Positions 45,160 through 54,191 of a stretch of DNA of 64,000 nucleotides are shown here, piece by piece (the stretch's first letter is position 1; every line of letters starts with the position of its first letter). The position numbers and the translations under genes were made by a program. Source of the DNA: Lachnospiraceae bacterium MD308. GTDB lineage: Bacteria > Bacillota > Clostridia > Lachnospirales > Lachnospiraceae. The DNA lies in the NCBI GenBank assembly GCA_010206225.2, contig VIQU02000003.1, positions 62,001 to 126,000 of the forward strand, given 5' to 3'. Under the pieces are notes generated by a model. It was not told the DNA's origin and searched no databases. It saw nothing but the letters and a program-made list of their open reading frames with translations.

Positions 45160-45198
45160 TTTATAAAAATAAGAAAAGCCCTCTCGGGCTTTTCTTAT
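45160..45198 (-). terminator. Terminator of the EF-G-like gene
   Basis: A perfect 13-bp stem (ATAAGAAAAGCCC with GGGCTTTTCTTAT, loop TCTC) at 45169-45198, followed on the minus strand by TTTTTATA. It separates the gene from trkA. Confidence 0.9.
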
Positions 45199-45229
45199 CA
45201 GCTTTTTCACTTCATAATCTTTATCTTCC

Positions 45230-47305
45230 CTATTCCTCAGCCGCTCTCTTAGCGATCTCTGCCTCCTGCACATCTGACGGAGCCTGCTCATAGCGTGCAA
45301 ATGCATATTCGTAATTCCCACGGCCCCCTGTCATAGAACGAAGTGTCGTACAGTAACCAAACAGTCCTGTCATCGGAATATCAGCCTCTATCACCTGATA
45401 ACCGCCGCTTACAGGATTCATACCGAGCACTCGTCCGCGGCGCTTATTCAAATCGCCCATAACATCTCCGGTATAATCATCCGGAACAGTTACTTTGATT
45501 GAAGCGATCGGCTCTAACAAAACCGGACCTGCCTCCATGAAGCCCTTCTTGAATGCCTGAATCGTAGCTGTCTTGAATGCCATCTCAGAAGAATCTACCG
45601 GATGATAGGAACCATCATACAATGTAGCCTTTACGCCCACTACCGGATATCCTGCTAACGGCCCCTTGATAACGGACTCCTGAAGTCCTTTCTCAACTGC
45701 CGGGAAATAGTTCTTTGGAACTGCCCCGCCTACAACTGTCTCTTCAAAAATATATGGCGTCTCCAGATCGCCGGAAGATGCGAACTTCATCTTAACATGT
45801 CCATACTGACCATGTCCGCCTGACTGCTTCTTGTACTTCGTATCCACGTCAGAATTCTTTCGGATCGTTTCGCGGAACGCAACCTTCGGAGTCTCTAATG
45901 TCACTGCACATTTATATCTCTCCGCAAGCTTACTTACTGCAATCTCTAAGTGTTGGTCGCCCATTCCGTATAAAAGCGTCTGGCGGTTCTCACTGTCATT
46001 AACGGCCTTAAGAGTAATATCCTCTGCCATCATCTTCTGAAGCGCCTGAGATACCTTATCCTCATCGCCCTTGTTCGTCGTCACATACTTCATGTATGTA
46101 TACGGCTTGGAATATTCTGTTTTTCCAAAAAGAAGCGGCATCGTCTTAGCAGAAAGCGTATCACCTGTCTTTGTATTGCCAAGCTTTGCGATCGCTCCGA
46201 TATCTCCTGCAAATAATTCACTTACCTCTACCGGCTTATTTCCAATCATCGTATAAATCTTACCAAGCTTCTCATCAGACTCAGAAGATGTATTGTAAAG
46301 AACATCCTCTCCTTTCAACACGCCGGAGCATACCTTAACAAAAGAATATTTACCGATGAACGGATCAACCATTGTCTTGAACACATAAGCAGATTTTGCT
46401 TTTGCAAAGTCATAATTCGCCTCGTAAATCTCATTCGTCTTCAAGTTGACGCCCGCGCACTCTCTCCAGTCAGGGCTCGGGAAAAACCTTACGATATCCG
46501 ACAGAAGATTTGCAACGCCCTGCGCCTGAATGTTAGAACCCATAGCCACAGGAACAATGCTTCCATCCATAACCTCTGTACGCATCGCCGCACGGATCTC
46601 CTCTACAGAGAACTCCTCTCCTGCAAAATAACGCTCCATGAATTCCTCACTGGTCTCCGCAACTGCCTCGAGAAGCTTTTCACGGTAACTCTCTACATAT
46701 TCCATACAGTAATCAGGAATCTCGCACTCTTCTCTCTTACCGATACCTGTATAACGTCTTCCTGCGTTCTTGATTATATTCACATAACCTGTCAGCTTCT
46801 CATCCTCACGGATCGGCGAGAAATGAGGAGCAATTACTTTTCCGTACTTTTCTGTCAGATCTTCTACTACCTGACGGAAGCTGGCATCATCCACGTCCAT
46901 CTCTGTTACATATATCATACGCGGCAGGCTGTACTTATCACACAATTCCCACGCTTTCTCCGTTCCAACCTCTACTCCTGCCTTGCCTGATACGACGATA
47001 ACCGCTGCATCCGCTGCGCTGACCGCCTCTTCCACTTCTCCGACAAAATCGAAATATCCCGGAGCATCCAGCACATTGATCTTAGCCTTCTCCCATTCGA
47101 TCGGGATCAATGCTGTGCTGATGGAAAACTCACGTTTTTGTTCTTCTTTATCAAAATCGCTGATGGTATTGCCATCCGTGACCTTGCCCATCCGGTTCAC
47201 TGCGCCGGATACATAGGCCATAGCTTCCGCAAGGCTCGTCTTACCGCATCCGCCATGCCCTAAAAGAACTACATTTCTGATTTCGTCCGTTCTATAAACT
47301 TTCAT
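45230..47305 (-). CDS. EF-G-like translational GTPase paralogue (EF-G2 type)
   Basis: A 691-aa protein with the full EF-G domain plan: G domain, domain II, III, IV (KKQSGGHGQYGHVKMKF) and V. The G domain diverges. G1 is GHGGCGKT (16-23), G3 is DAPGYFDF (80-87) with Tyr84 in place of the catalytic His of canonical EF-G, and the G4 NKxD is TEMD (134-137). These are marks of the EF-G2-type group, of uncertain function, rather than the main FusA. It stands alone, without rpsL/rpsG/tuf, which also argues for a paralogue. GGAGG lies ten bases before the ATG. Confidence 0.9.
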   Translation of the reverse strand: MKVYRTDEIRNVVLLGHGGCGKTSLAEAMAYVSGAVNRMGKVTDGNTISDFDKEEQKREFSISTALIPIEWEKAKINVLDAPGYFDFVGEVEEAVSAADAAVIVVSGKAGVEVGTEKAWELCDKYSLPRMIYVTEMDVDDASFRQVVEDLTEKYGKVIAPHFSPIREDEKLTGYVNIIKNAGRRYTGIGKREECEIPDYCMEYVESYREKLLEAVAETSEEFMERYFAGEEFSVEEIRAAMRTEVMDGSIVPVAMGSNIQAQGVANLLSDIVRFFPSPDWRECAGVNLKTNEIYEANYDFAKAKSAYVFKTMVDPFIGKYSFVKVCSGVLKGEDVLYNTSSESDEKLGKIYTMIGNKPVEVSELFAGDIGAIAKLGNTKTGDTLSAKTMPLLFGKTEYSKPYTYMKYVTTNKGDEDKVSQALQKMMAEDITLKAVNDSENRQTLLYGMGDQHLEIAVSKLAERYKCAVTLETPKVAFRETIRKNSDVDTKYKKQSGGHGQYGHVKMKFASSGDLETPYIFEETVVGGAVPKNYFPAVEKGLQESVIKGPLAGYPVVGVKATLYDGSYHPVDSSEMAFKTATIQAFKKGFMEAGPVLLEPIASIKVTVPDDYTGDVMGDLNKRRGRVLGMNPVSGGYQVIEADIPMTGLFGYCTTLRSMTGGRGNYEYAFARYEQAPSDVQEAEIAKRAAEE

Positions 47306-47345
47306 ACTTTAGCTGCCTCCTTGTTTTTAAAAATCTCATATACAC

Positions 47346-47374
47346 ATTGTACTAAAATTTCTCTCATATTACAA
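47346..47374 (-). promoter_or_regulatory. Promoter of the EF-G-like gene
   Basis: Minus-strand TTGTAA (47369-47374) and TACAAT (47346-47351) with a 17-base spacer, 41 bases before the start codon. Confidence 0.6.
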
Positions 47375-47434
47375 CTTATTTATTCAGATTATCCATTATA
47401 GCCATTTACTCTGTTACAGTTCACTCGTCAGCCA

Positions 47435-47482
47435 ATATGGAGATAATCACATGCTTGCATGATGATTTCTCCATTTTTTTAC
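47435..47482 (+). terminator. Orphan plus-strand terminator upstream of tyrA
   Basis: ATGGAGA-T-AATCA pairs with TGATT-TCTCCAT (7 bp plus 5 bp with a bulged T) and ends in T7 at 47474-47480. No plus-strand gene lies before it. It may end a small RNA, or attenuate an upstream tyrA promoter. Confidence 0.7.
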
Positions 47483-47538
47483 CCTTGTACGTAATCCTTA
47501 ACACGGCATCTGCTTCAATGCTTTAAAGCATCATAGGA

Positions 47539-47567
47539 TTGACAAATTCTTTAATTAAATATAGAAT
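47539..47567 (+). promoter_or_regulatory. Promoter of tyrA-aroA
   Basis: TTGACA (47539-47544) and TAGAAT (47562-47567), 17-base spacer, about 57 bases upstream of tyrA. Confidence 0.75.
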
Positions 47568-47624
47568 AAGAAACATAAAATACGGAGCAATCCGCAGAAT
47601 CATAACAACTTCAGGAGGGACACT

Positions 47625-48719
47625 ATGAAGCACAAGGTTGGTTTTGTTGGTCTGGGTTTGATCGGCGGTTCCATTGCAAAGGCCATCCGCCAGTATTACC
47701 CTGATTATGAAATTATAGCTTTTGACAAGAATAGAGAAGCGTTGGCGCTTGCAACACAGGAATCCATCATACATGTGGCGGCCACCAACATCGACGATAA
47801 TTTCCGTCACTGCAGTTATATTTTCCTCTGCGCGCCTGTTGTATACAATACTGCTTATTTAAAGCAGATAAAGAACTTTCTTCAGGAAGACTGCATTCTG
47901 ACAGACGTCGGCAGTGTAAAGACGAACATACATAAGGAAGTGGAATCTCTCGGAATCGGGAAATATTTTATCGGCGGGCATCCTATGGCCGGTTCTGAAA
48001 AGACTGGATTTGGCAATTCAAAAGCGATGCTGATCGAAAACGCATATTATATACTTACCCCGGCTAAGGAAGCACCCAAGGAAAAAGTTGACCGCTACGA
48101 GGAATTTGTAAAAAATTTACGTGCGATTCCACTCATCCTTGATTACGCCCAGCACGACTACGTAACCGGAGCCATCAGCCATCTCCCTCACATCATCGCA
48201 TCCAGTCTGGTGAACTTCATAAAAGATAACGACACCAGCACAGAACTGATGAAGAATCTTGCGGCAGGCGGCTTTAAGGACATTACCCGTATCGCCTCCT
48301 CCTCGCCCACCATGTGGCAGCACATCTGTCTTACGAATAAGGAAAATATCTCGGAAATTCTCGGAGGATACATTGAATCTCTGAAGAATTTCAAACAACT
48401 GATTGATACTTCCAATGAGCAGGCGCTTTATTGGAATTTTGATTCCTCTAAGAATTACCGCAATGCGATTCCTGCCTCCTCGGCAGGTCCAATCAAAAAA
48501 GCTTATGCGGTATACTGCGATATCATTGACGAAGCCGGCGGGATTGCCGCTATTGCGACAATCCTCGCCTCCAATAGTCTGAACATTAAGAATATTGGTA
48601 TTGTAAATAACAGAGAATTTGAAGAAGGGGTTCTGCGTATTGAATTCTACGATGAGGCATCTTCAAAAAGAGCCACAACGTTGCTGCAGAAATTCAGGTA
48701 CATTGTATATGAGCGTTAG
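47625..48719 (+). CDS. tyrA: Prephenate dehydrogenase
   Basis: TyrA oxidatively decarboxylates prephenate to 4-hydroxyphenylpyruvate for tyrosine synthesis. The 364-aa protein has an NAD-binding Rossmann motif (GFVGLGLIGGSIAKAI, residues 5-20), the conserved GGHPMAGSEKTGF, SHLPHIIASSLV and GGFKDITRIASSSP stretches. A C-terminal ACT domain (residues about 300-364) probably binds tyrosine for feedback inhibition. AGGAGG precedes the ATG. The end overlaps aroA by 11 bases. Confidence 0.95.
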   Translation: MKHKVGFVGLGLIGGSIAKAIRQYYPDYEIIAFDKNREALALATQESIIHVAATNIDDNFRHCSYIFLCAPVVYNTAYLKQIKNFLQEDCILTDVGSVKTNIHKEVESLGIGKYFIGGHPMAGSEKTGFGNSKAMLIENAYYILTPAKEAPKEKVDRYEEFVKNLRAIPLILDYAQHDYVTGAISHLPHIIASSLVNFIKDNDTSTELMKNLAAGGFKDITRIASSSPTMWQHICLTNKENISEILGGYIESLKNFKQLIDTSNEQALYWNFDSSKNYRNAIPASSAGPIKKAYAVYCDIIDEAGGIAAIATILASNSLNIKNIGIVNNREFEEGVLRIEFYDEASSKRATTLLQKFRYIVYER

Positions 48720-50013
48720 ATCTATCCGCCCGTCAAAAAAATTAAAAGGTGAAATCAATATTCCAGGAGACAAATCCATCTCTCACCGTTCCATCATGCT
48801 CGGCTCTATCGCACAGGGAACGACTGAGATCACACATTTTCTTAAGGGGGCTGACTGCCTGTCCACCATCAGCTGTTTTCGGAAAATGGGTATAGAAATC
48901 GAAGAAAAACCAGACTGTATCCTAGTACACGGCAAAGGACTTCGGGGACTTATGCCGCCAAGTGAAATATTAGATGTAGGTAACAGCGGTACAACCATAA
49001 GACTATTGTCCGGAATCCTTGCAGGACAAGGCTTTTCCTCTGCTCTGTCCGGAGACAAGTCCTTAAACTCAAGGCCCATGGCAAGAATCATGACTCCACT
49101 AAATAACATGGGCGCAGATATTACAAGCCTGAATCACAATAACTGTGCGCCTCTCTGTATCAATCCCGGCACACTGCGAGGCATCCATTATCAGTCGCCG
49201 GTAGCGTCCGCACAGGTCAAATCCGCGGTTCTTCTCGCCGGTCTCTATGCCGGCAGCGAAACCTCTGTCACGGAACCTGCCCTGTCGCGGAATCATACAG
49301 AGCTTATGCTGCAGAATTTCGGCGCATATGTAGTCTCAACCATGCACAGTGACAAAAGCGCCACCGCACAGATTGCACCCTGCAGCGAACTTTACGGACA
49401 ACAGATATTTGTTCCCGGAGATATCTCCTCCGCGGCATACTTTATCGCCGCAGGACTTTTAGTCCCCCATTCTGAAATCCTTGTAAAAAACGTAGGCACT
49501 AACTTTACCCGCGCCGGTTTCCTTAAGGTATGCGAAGCGATGGGCGCTTCGCTGACACTTCTGAATCAATCTTTCGAGGGAGGAGAAGGGCGCGCAGATA
49601 TCCTCGTTAAAGCCGGTTCTCTGAGAGGAACTACAATCGAAGGCGACATCATCCCCTCACTGATCGATGAAATTCCAGTGATCGCTGTTATGGCTGCCTG
49701 TGCGGAAGGTACGACAGTCATCAGGGATTCGGCCGAGCTAAAGGTAAAAGAAACGAACCGGATAGACACTGTCACAGAAAATTTAAGAGCGATGGGTGCT
49801 TTGGTCACTCCTACAGAAGACGGAATGATCATCGAAGGGGGCGCGAAGCTTAGAGGCGCACGCATCAAGAGTTATCTGGACCATCGGATCGCTATGTCAT
49901 TCGCGGTCGCAGGACTTGCGGCTTCCGGCGAGACCGTGATTGAAGACAGCCAGTGTGTGGATGTGTCTTATCCCGATTTTTTTACTTCACTGGAAAGTCT
50001 GTATCAATATTAG
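48709..50013 (+). CDS. aroA: 3-phosphoshikimate 1-carboxyvinyltransferase (EPSP synthase)
   Basis: AroA joins phosphoenolpyruvate and shikimate-3-phosphate in the shikimate pathway. The 434-aa protein shows the signatures PGDKSISHRSIMLGSIAQG near the N-terminus, LDVGNSGTTIRLLSG, and the C-terminal RIDTVTENLRAMGA and YLDHRIAMSFAVAG. The frame is open from 48619 inside tyrA, but ATG 48709 gives the family N-terminus (MSVRSIRPSKKLKG). Overlap with tyrA implies coupled translation. Confidence 0.96.
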   Translation: MSVRSIRPSKKLKGEINIPGDKSISHRSIMLGSIAQGTTEITHFLKGADCLSTISCFRKMGIEIEEKPDCILVHGKGLRGLMPPSEILDVGNSGTTIRLLSGILAGQGFSSALSGDKSLNSRPMARIMTPLNNMGADITSLNHNNCAPLCINPGTLRGIHYQSPVASAQVKSAVLLAGLYAGSETSVTEPALSRNHTELMLQNFGAYVVSTMHSDKSATAQIAPCSELYGQQIFVPGDISSAAYFIAAGLLVPHSEILVKNVGTNFTRAGFLKVCEAMGASLTLLNQSFEGGEGRADILVKAGSLRGTTIEGDIIPSLIDEIPVIAVMAACAEGTTVIRDSAELKVKETNRIDTVTENLRAMGALVTPTEDGMIIEGGAKLRGARIKSYLDHRIAMSFAVAGLAASGETVIEDSQCVDVSYPDFFTSLESLYQY

Positions 50014-50024
50014 AACAAATGTAC

Positions 50025-50074
50025 AACTGCAAAACAGCAACGCCCAAATAATCGTACTCAGCGGTTTTGCAGTT
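50025..50074. repeat. Inverted repeat between aroA and the threonine aldolase gene
   Basis: AACTGCAAAAC (50025-50035) and GTTTTGCAGTT (50064-50074) form a perfect 11-bp inverted repeat with a 28-base loop, between convergent genes. No long T-run, so terminator function is only likely. Confidence 0.5.
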
Positions 50075-50111
50075 ATTCTACTGCTAATTTTAGTGTCAAT
50101 TGTACTAAATA

Positions 50112-51137
50112 CTAAAGAAAAGAAATAACTTTCTCTACATCCTCTCTCTTCGTTGCCCAGCTTGTGGCAAACCGTACGATCGTGTGATTTTCATCATATT
50201 TTTCCCAGAAACTGAAAGCGACTTTACTTCGCAGACGCTCCATCACTTCATTTTCCATAATAATAAACTGCTGATTCGTAGGTGAATCAATGAAAAACTT
50301 ATATCCCTTTTTTCGGAATCCTTCCTTTAAAAGCTCTGCCATATCAATCGCATTTTTACTGATTTCATAATACAGGTTATTCGTAAAAAGCGTATCAAAC
50401 TGAAGTCCCAGAAGCCATCCCTTTGCAAGAAGTGCGCCCTGCTGCTTTACCATCGTCATAAAAAACTTCGGCATATTTTTCTTTGTAAAAACAACTGCCT
50501 CGCCGAACAACGCGCCCACTTTCGTCCCGCCGATGTAAAATGCATCACAGTATCGTGCAATATCAGGCAATGACGCATCTGTATCCGCACTCATCAGCCC
50601 ATAACCGAGCCGCGCTCCGTCCATATAAAGCGGAATATCATATTTCCTGCATACCTGTGAAATTTCCTTTAATTCTTTCAGACTATATAATGTTCCATAT
50701 TCTGTCGGATGAGAGATATACACCATCCCGGGAAATACCATATGCTCATGGTTCCCGTCCTCCCAAAAGGTCTTAAGAAATCCGGAAAGCTCTCTTACGT
50801 CAATCTTTCCGTCATGACCGGGAATCTCCTGCACCTTGTGGCCGGTGTACTCAATAGCGCCTGCCTCATGTAAGCTTACATGCCCTGTCTGCGCAGCCAC
50901 TACTCCTTCATACCGTTCAAGCATGGTTGAGATTACAATCGAATTCGTCTGCGTTCCGCCTACCAAAAAATAAACCTGCGCCTCTTCACACCCACATGCC
51001 TTACGGATTTTCTCCTTCGCGCTTTCACAGATCTTATCTGTTCCGTAACCCTTCTGTTGTACCATATTTATCTCTTGCATACGGTTTAAAATCTTCTCAT
51101 GCGCTCCTATCGTATAATCACTTTCAAATGACAACAT
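50112..51137 (-). CDS. Low-specificity threonine aldolase family protein
   Basis: A 341-aa PLP-dependent enzyme of the threonine aldolase/beta-eliminating lyase family, expected to split L-threonine to glycine and acetaldehyde. Landmarks are SFESDYTIGAHEKIL at the start, MDGARLGYGL, and the PLP lysine in YIGGTKVGALFGEAVV. The frame opens at 51275, but ATG 51137 follows GGAG by ten bases and gives the family start. The stop of hemB lies 36 bases upstream of this start, so the two may be cotranscribed. Confidence 0.88.
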   Translation of the reverse strand: MLSFESDYTIGAHEKILNRMQEINMVQQKGYGTDKICESAKEKIRKACGCEEAQVYFLVGGTQTNSIVISTMLERYEGVVAAQTGHVSLHEAGAIEYTGHKVQEIPGHDGKIDVRELSGFLKTFWEDGNHEHMVFPGMVYISHPTEYGTLYSLKELKEISQVCRKYDIPLYMDGARLGYGLMSADTDASLPDIARYCDAFYIGGTKVGALFGEAVVFTKKNMPKFFMTMVKQQGALLAKGWLLGLQFDTLFTNNLYYEISKNAIDMAELLKEGFRKKGYKFFIDSPTNQQFIIMENEVMERLRSKVAFSFWEKYDENHTIVRFATSWATKREDVEKVISFL

Positions 51138-51172
51138 ATCTGCTATTCTCCTCTGTCCATATCTTCCGTTTT

Positions 51173-52150
51173 CTATCCGATCAATCCATCGTCCATATAC
51201 CCTGCCAGTTCCTTTGCATAATAGGTCAGATAACTCTGTATCCCGGCGCGGAATGCCGCAACCGCCGTCTCGCATACGATACTTTTCTCATCGATCCACC
51301 CCTTTGCCGCCGCTGCCTTGATCATAGCATATTCGCCGCTGACACTGTAACCAGCCACCGGAAGATGCGTAACCTCCTTTACCTTCACGATCATATCAAG
51401 GTAAGCCAATGCCGGCTTCACCATAATGATATCCGCACCCTCCTCCTCATCGAGCAGCACTTCCTTGATGCCTTCCCTGCTGTTATGATAATCCATCTGG
51501 TAGCTTCGACGGTTTCCGAACGCCGGAGCAGAATCCGCCGCATCCCGGAAAGGCGCATAAAAGCCCGAGGCATATTTTACAGCATAGGACATGATCGGTG
51601 TATTTGTAAACTGATTTTCATCTAAAATCCGCCGGATTGCCGCCACTCTTCCATCCATCATGTCAGAAGGCGCTACCATATCCGCCCCTGCCCGAACATG
51701 AGAGAGGGCTGTTTTTGCCAATACCTCAAGGGTTGAATCATTGTCAACCTCCCGGCCGCAGAGCATGCCGCAGTGACCGTGTGAAGTATATTCGCACAGA
51801 CACACATCCGTAATATAATAAAGTTTTGGAAAACTCTTTTTTGCCTCGCGAAGCGCCCGCTGAATAATTCCATCCTCAGCATATGCCTGACTTGCCTTCT
51901 CATCCTTATGCTCCGGAATTCCGAAAAGCATAACCGAACTTACGCCTGACTCGGCTATATCTTCCAGCGCAAAAGAAAGCCTGTCTACACTGTAGCGGTA
52001 CTGCCCTTCCATCGACGGTATTTCTTCGCATATGCCTGTTCCGTCCTTTACAAAGATGGGATAGATCAACGCTGACTTATCTACTCTGGTTTCCCGTACC
52101 ATCTTTCTTATGTTTTCATCACTCCGTAATCTTCTAGGTCTTTTTATCAT
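51173..52150 (-). CDS. hemB: Porphobilinogen synthase (delta-aminolevulinate dehydratase)
   Basis: HemB condenses two 5-aminolevulinate molecules to porphobilinogen. The 325-aa protein shows the metal-binding cysteines (DVCLCEYTSHGHCGMLCG), the Schiff-base lysines (SYAVKYASGFYAPFRDAA and IIMVKPALAYLD) and the RRLRSDENIRKMV start. The Cys cluster indicates the zinc type. It ends the cobA-hemD-hemB run. Confidence 0.96.
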   Translation of the reverse strand: MIKRPRRLRSDENIRKMVRETRVDKSALIYPIFVKDGTGICEEIPSMEGQYRYSVDRLSFALEDIAESGVSSVMLFGIPEHKDEKASQAYAEDGIIQRALREAKKSFPKLYYITDVCLCEYTSHGHCGMLCGREVDNDSTLEVLAKTALSHVRAGADMVAPSDMMDGRVAAIRRILDENQFTNTPIMSYAVKYASGFYAPFRDAADSAPAFGNRRSYQMDYHNSREGIKEVLLDEEEGADIIMVKPALAYLDMIVKVKEVTHLPVAGYSVSGEYAMIKAAAAKGWIDEKSIVCETAVAAFRAGIQSYLTYYAKELAGYMDDGLIG

Positions 52151-52174
52151 AAATTCCGAATCCTTTCTATACCC

Positions 52175-53680
52175 CTATTTGCATTGTGATTTCATCTCCA
52201 AAATCAGTTCCGTCAAATCTTCCAACGTTGCCTTTTTTGCGGCCATGCACTTCATATTATATTTAGCCGCCGTCTCAGCAGTCTGCCTGCCAATGCAGGC
52301 TGCTTTAAGTTTTGAATAATCCATTCCTTCTGTAACTGCGGCAAAGCCTTCTACTGTAGAGCTGCTGGTAAACACAACAAGGTCTATCCTTCCTTTTTCA
52401 AACTCCTCTTTTATAGAAACTGCTCCTCCTGCATGGTAAACGGTCCTGTATACTGCCACATCCTCCACAAAAGCGCCCGCCTGTTCTAAAATCGGAACTA
52501 ACTGCTCATTTCCTTTTTCTGCACGCGGAATCAAAATACGTTTTCCCCTGATTTTCTGACACGCAAGGGCGCGCCCAAGTGACTCCCCGTCAAAAATATC
52601 CGGAATCAGATCTGCGTAGATTCCTCTCTTGCCAAGCGCTGCTCTCGTTCCCTCTCCGATAACCGCAAACTTCGCTCCTGAAAGCTTTCGGATATCAAGC
52701 ATTTTCCGCTCTGTCTGCTCAAAAAAAATCTGAACACCGATCTGACTTGTGAATACGATCCAGTCATATCTGTCTATGTGCACAAAACACTGTGACAACC
52801 GCCTGTTTTCCATAACTGCCGCCGTGTCAATGGCAGGAAGCTCCAGCACTTCTGCACCCTTCATTCTAAGCTTCTCCGCCAGATATGACATCAGCTTTCT
52901 TGGACGTGTCAGAATGATCCTCATTCCAAAAAGCGGCAGTTCTTCCCGCCACGAAAGAATATCCGCCAGTCTGCACACCTGTCCTACTACAATAATTGCC
53001 GGAGGACGGATCTTGTCCTCCCTGACCTTATCCTCAAGATTACCCAGCGTTGCAGATACTCTCTTCTGCCCTGCGGTCGTTCCCTCCTGAAGAACGGCCG
53101 CAGGCATATCCGGACTCATCCCAGCCTCTAGAAGCTTTCTTCTGATATCTGAAAGCGCCGTAACCCCCATGAGAAACACTAAAGTTCCCCCGGCGCGCAC
53201 CAGCGCTTCATAATCCATATCCTCATTTTGTCCTTGCTTTTTATGTCCGGTAATGATATGTACCGAAGAAGCAAAATCTCTGTGAGTGACCGGGATGCCG
53301 CTATAAGCCGGTACTGCAAGTGAAGATGTGACTCCCGGAACTACTTCATATGGAATTCCATACATTTTTAATTCCGCCAGTTCTTCTCCTCCCCGTCCAA
53401 AAAGAAACGGATCGCCTCCTTTCAGCCTCACGACTTTCAATCCCTTCTGCGCTTCCTCGACAAGAATCCGGTTGATCTGTTCCTGCGGAATCGGATGATG
53501 TCCCGCCAGCTTCCCGACATTAATTAATTTCTTACTATCATCCAATGAAGAAAGAATTTCGTTTCCAACAAGGTGGTCATATATGATAACATCCGCTTTT
53601 TCTAAAAGAGACTTTCCCTTTATCGTCATAAGACCAATATCACCCGGTCCGGCTCCCACAAGCCACACTTTTCCTGTCAT
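52175..53680 (-). CDS. CobA-HemD fusion: uroporphyrinogen-III methyltransferase / uroporphyrinogen-III synthase
   Basis: A 501-aa two-domain enzyme. Residues 1-245 are the SAM-dependent methyltransferase (VWLVGAGPGDIGLMTIKG, VVRLKGGDPFLFGRGGEE, PVTHRDFASSVHIITGHK) making precorrin-2. Residues about 250-501 are uroporphyrinogen-III synthase (LFGMRIILTRPRK; IVFTSQIGVQIFFEQ; VFTSSSTVEGFA). This fusion is common in Clostridia and commits tetrapyrroles to siroheme and B12. The stop is 24 bases before the hemB start. Confidence 0.95.
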   Translation of the reverse strand: MTGKVWLVGAGPGDIGLMTIKGKSLLEKADVIIYDHLVGNEILSSLDDSKKLINVGKLAGHHPIPQEQINRILVEEAQKGLKVVRLKGGDPFLFGRGGEELAELKMYGIPYEVVPGVTSSLAVPAYSGIPVTHRDFASSVHIITGHKKQGQNEDMDYEALVRAGGTLVFLMGVTALSDIRRKLLEAGMSPDMPAAVLQEGTTAGQKRVSATLGNLEDKVREDKIRPPAIIVVGQVCRLADILSWREELPLFGMRIILTRPRKLMSYLAEKLRMKGAEVLELPAIDTAAVMENRRLSQCFVHIDRYDWIVFTSQIGVQIFFEQTERKMLDIRKLSGAKFAVIGEGTRAALGKRGIYADLIPDIFDGESLGRALACQKIRGKRILIPRAEKGNEQLVPILEQAGAFVEDVAVYRTVYHAGGAVSIKEEFEKGRIDLVVFTSSSTVEGFAAVTEGMDYSKLKAACIGRQTAETAAKYNMKCMAAKKATLEDLTELILEMKSQCK

Positions 53681-54157
53681 CTAAAAACCTCCCGCTTTCT
53701 GAAGCTTCCGAAGTTCTCTCCTCTTTTCTGCCTTTACCCATTCCTGACGCTCCTCTTCTGTCTCCAAAAAGAGTCTTGGGACTTTCACAGGCTTATCATC
53801 ATGCCCCAGAGCCACTTCCGTAAGATAGGCCCGGTTGATCAGCGTGCGTTCCCCGTTCTCATCCTCTACATACGTATCCACCTTTACCTCCATGGAAGTA
53901 TTCCCCACATGCGTAACCCTTCCTTTGATCACAATATCATCCTTCGGATACGCGCCTTTGATAAAATGCAGATGATCCACCGACACTGTCGTGACATTCT
54001 TCCGACAATGTCTTTTTGCCGCCAGTGCAGCCACCTCGTCGATCCACTGCATTAGAATTCCTCCGAACAACCTTCCGGAATTATTCAAATGGTTCGGGCG
54101 CACGATATGCACTGTCTCTACTGCCGAATCTGATACTTTTCTGCTCTCTGTCTCCAT
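53681..54157 (-). CDS. Acyl-CoA thioesterase (hotdog fold)
   Basis: A 158-aa hotdog protein of the acyl-CoA thioesterase group (YciA/BFIT type). Residues 21-45 (PNHLNNSGRLFGGILMQWIDEVA) form the central helix with Asn, Gly and Asp residues typical of the family. The Lys/Arg-rich tail lies beyond the fold. It hydrolyses acyl-CoA thioesters; chain length is unknown. It ends immediately before cobA-hemD, so it is probably cotranscribed with the tetrapyrrole genes without a functional link. Confidence 0.9.
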   Translation of the reverse strand: METESRKVSDSAVETVHIVRPNHLNNSGRLFGGILMQWIDEVAALAAKRHCRKNVTTVSVDHLHFIKGAYPKDDIVIKGRVTHVGNTSMEVKVDTYVEDENGERTLINRAYLTEVALGHDDKPVKVPRLFLETEEERQEWVKAEKRRELRKLQKAGGF

Positions 54158-54191
54158 ACAAAACCTCCTGGCTGCCCTGTAATCTTAATCT

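Noticed and set aside
49940-50128. 62-codon frame ending in a membrane-like segment after aroA
   Set aside because: Its only ATG lies inside aroA, there is no ribosome site near the membrane part, and the region is better explained by an inverted repeat between convergent genes.
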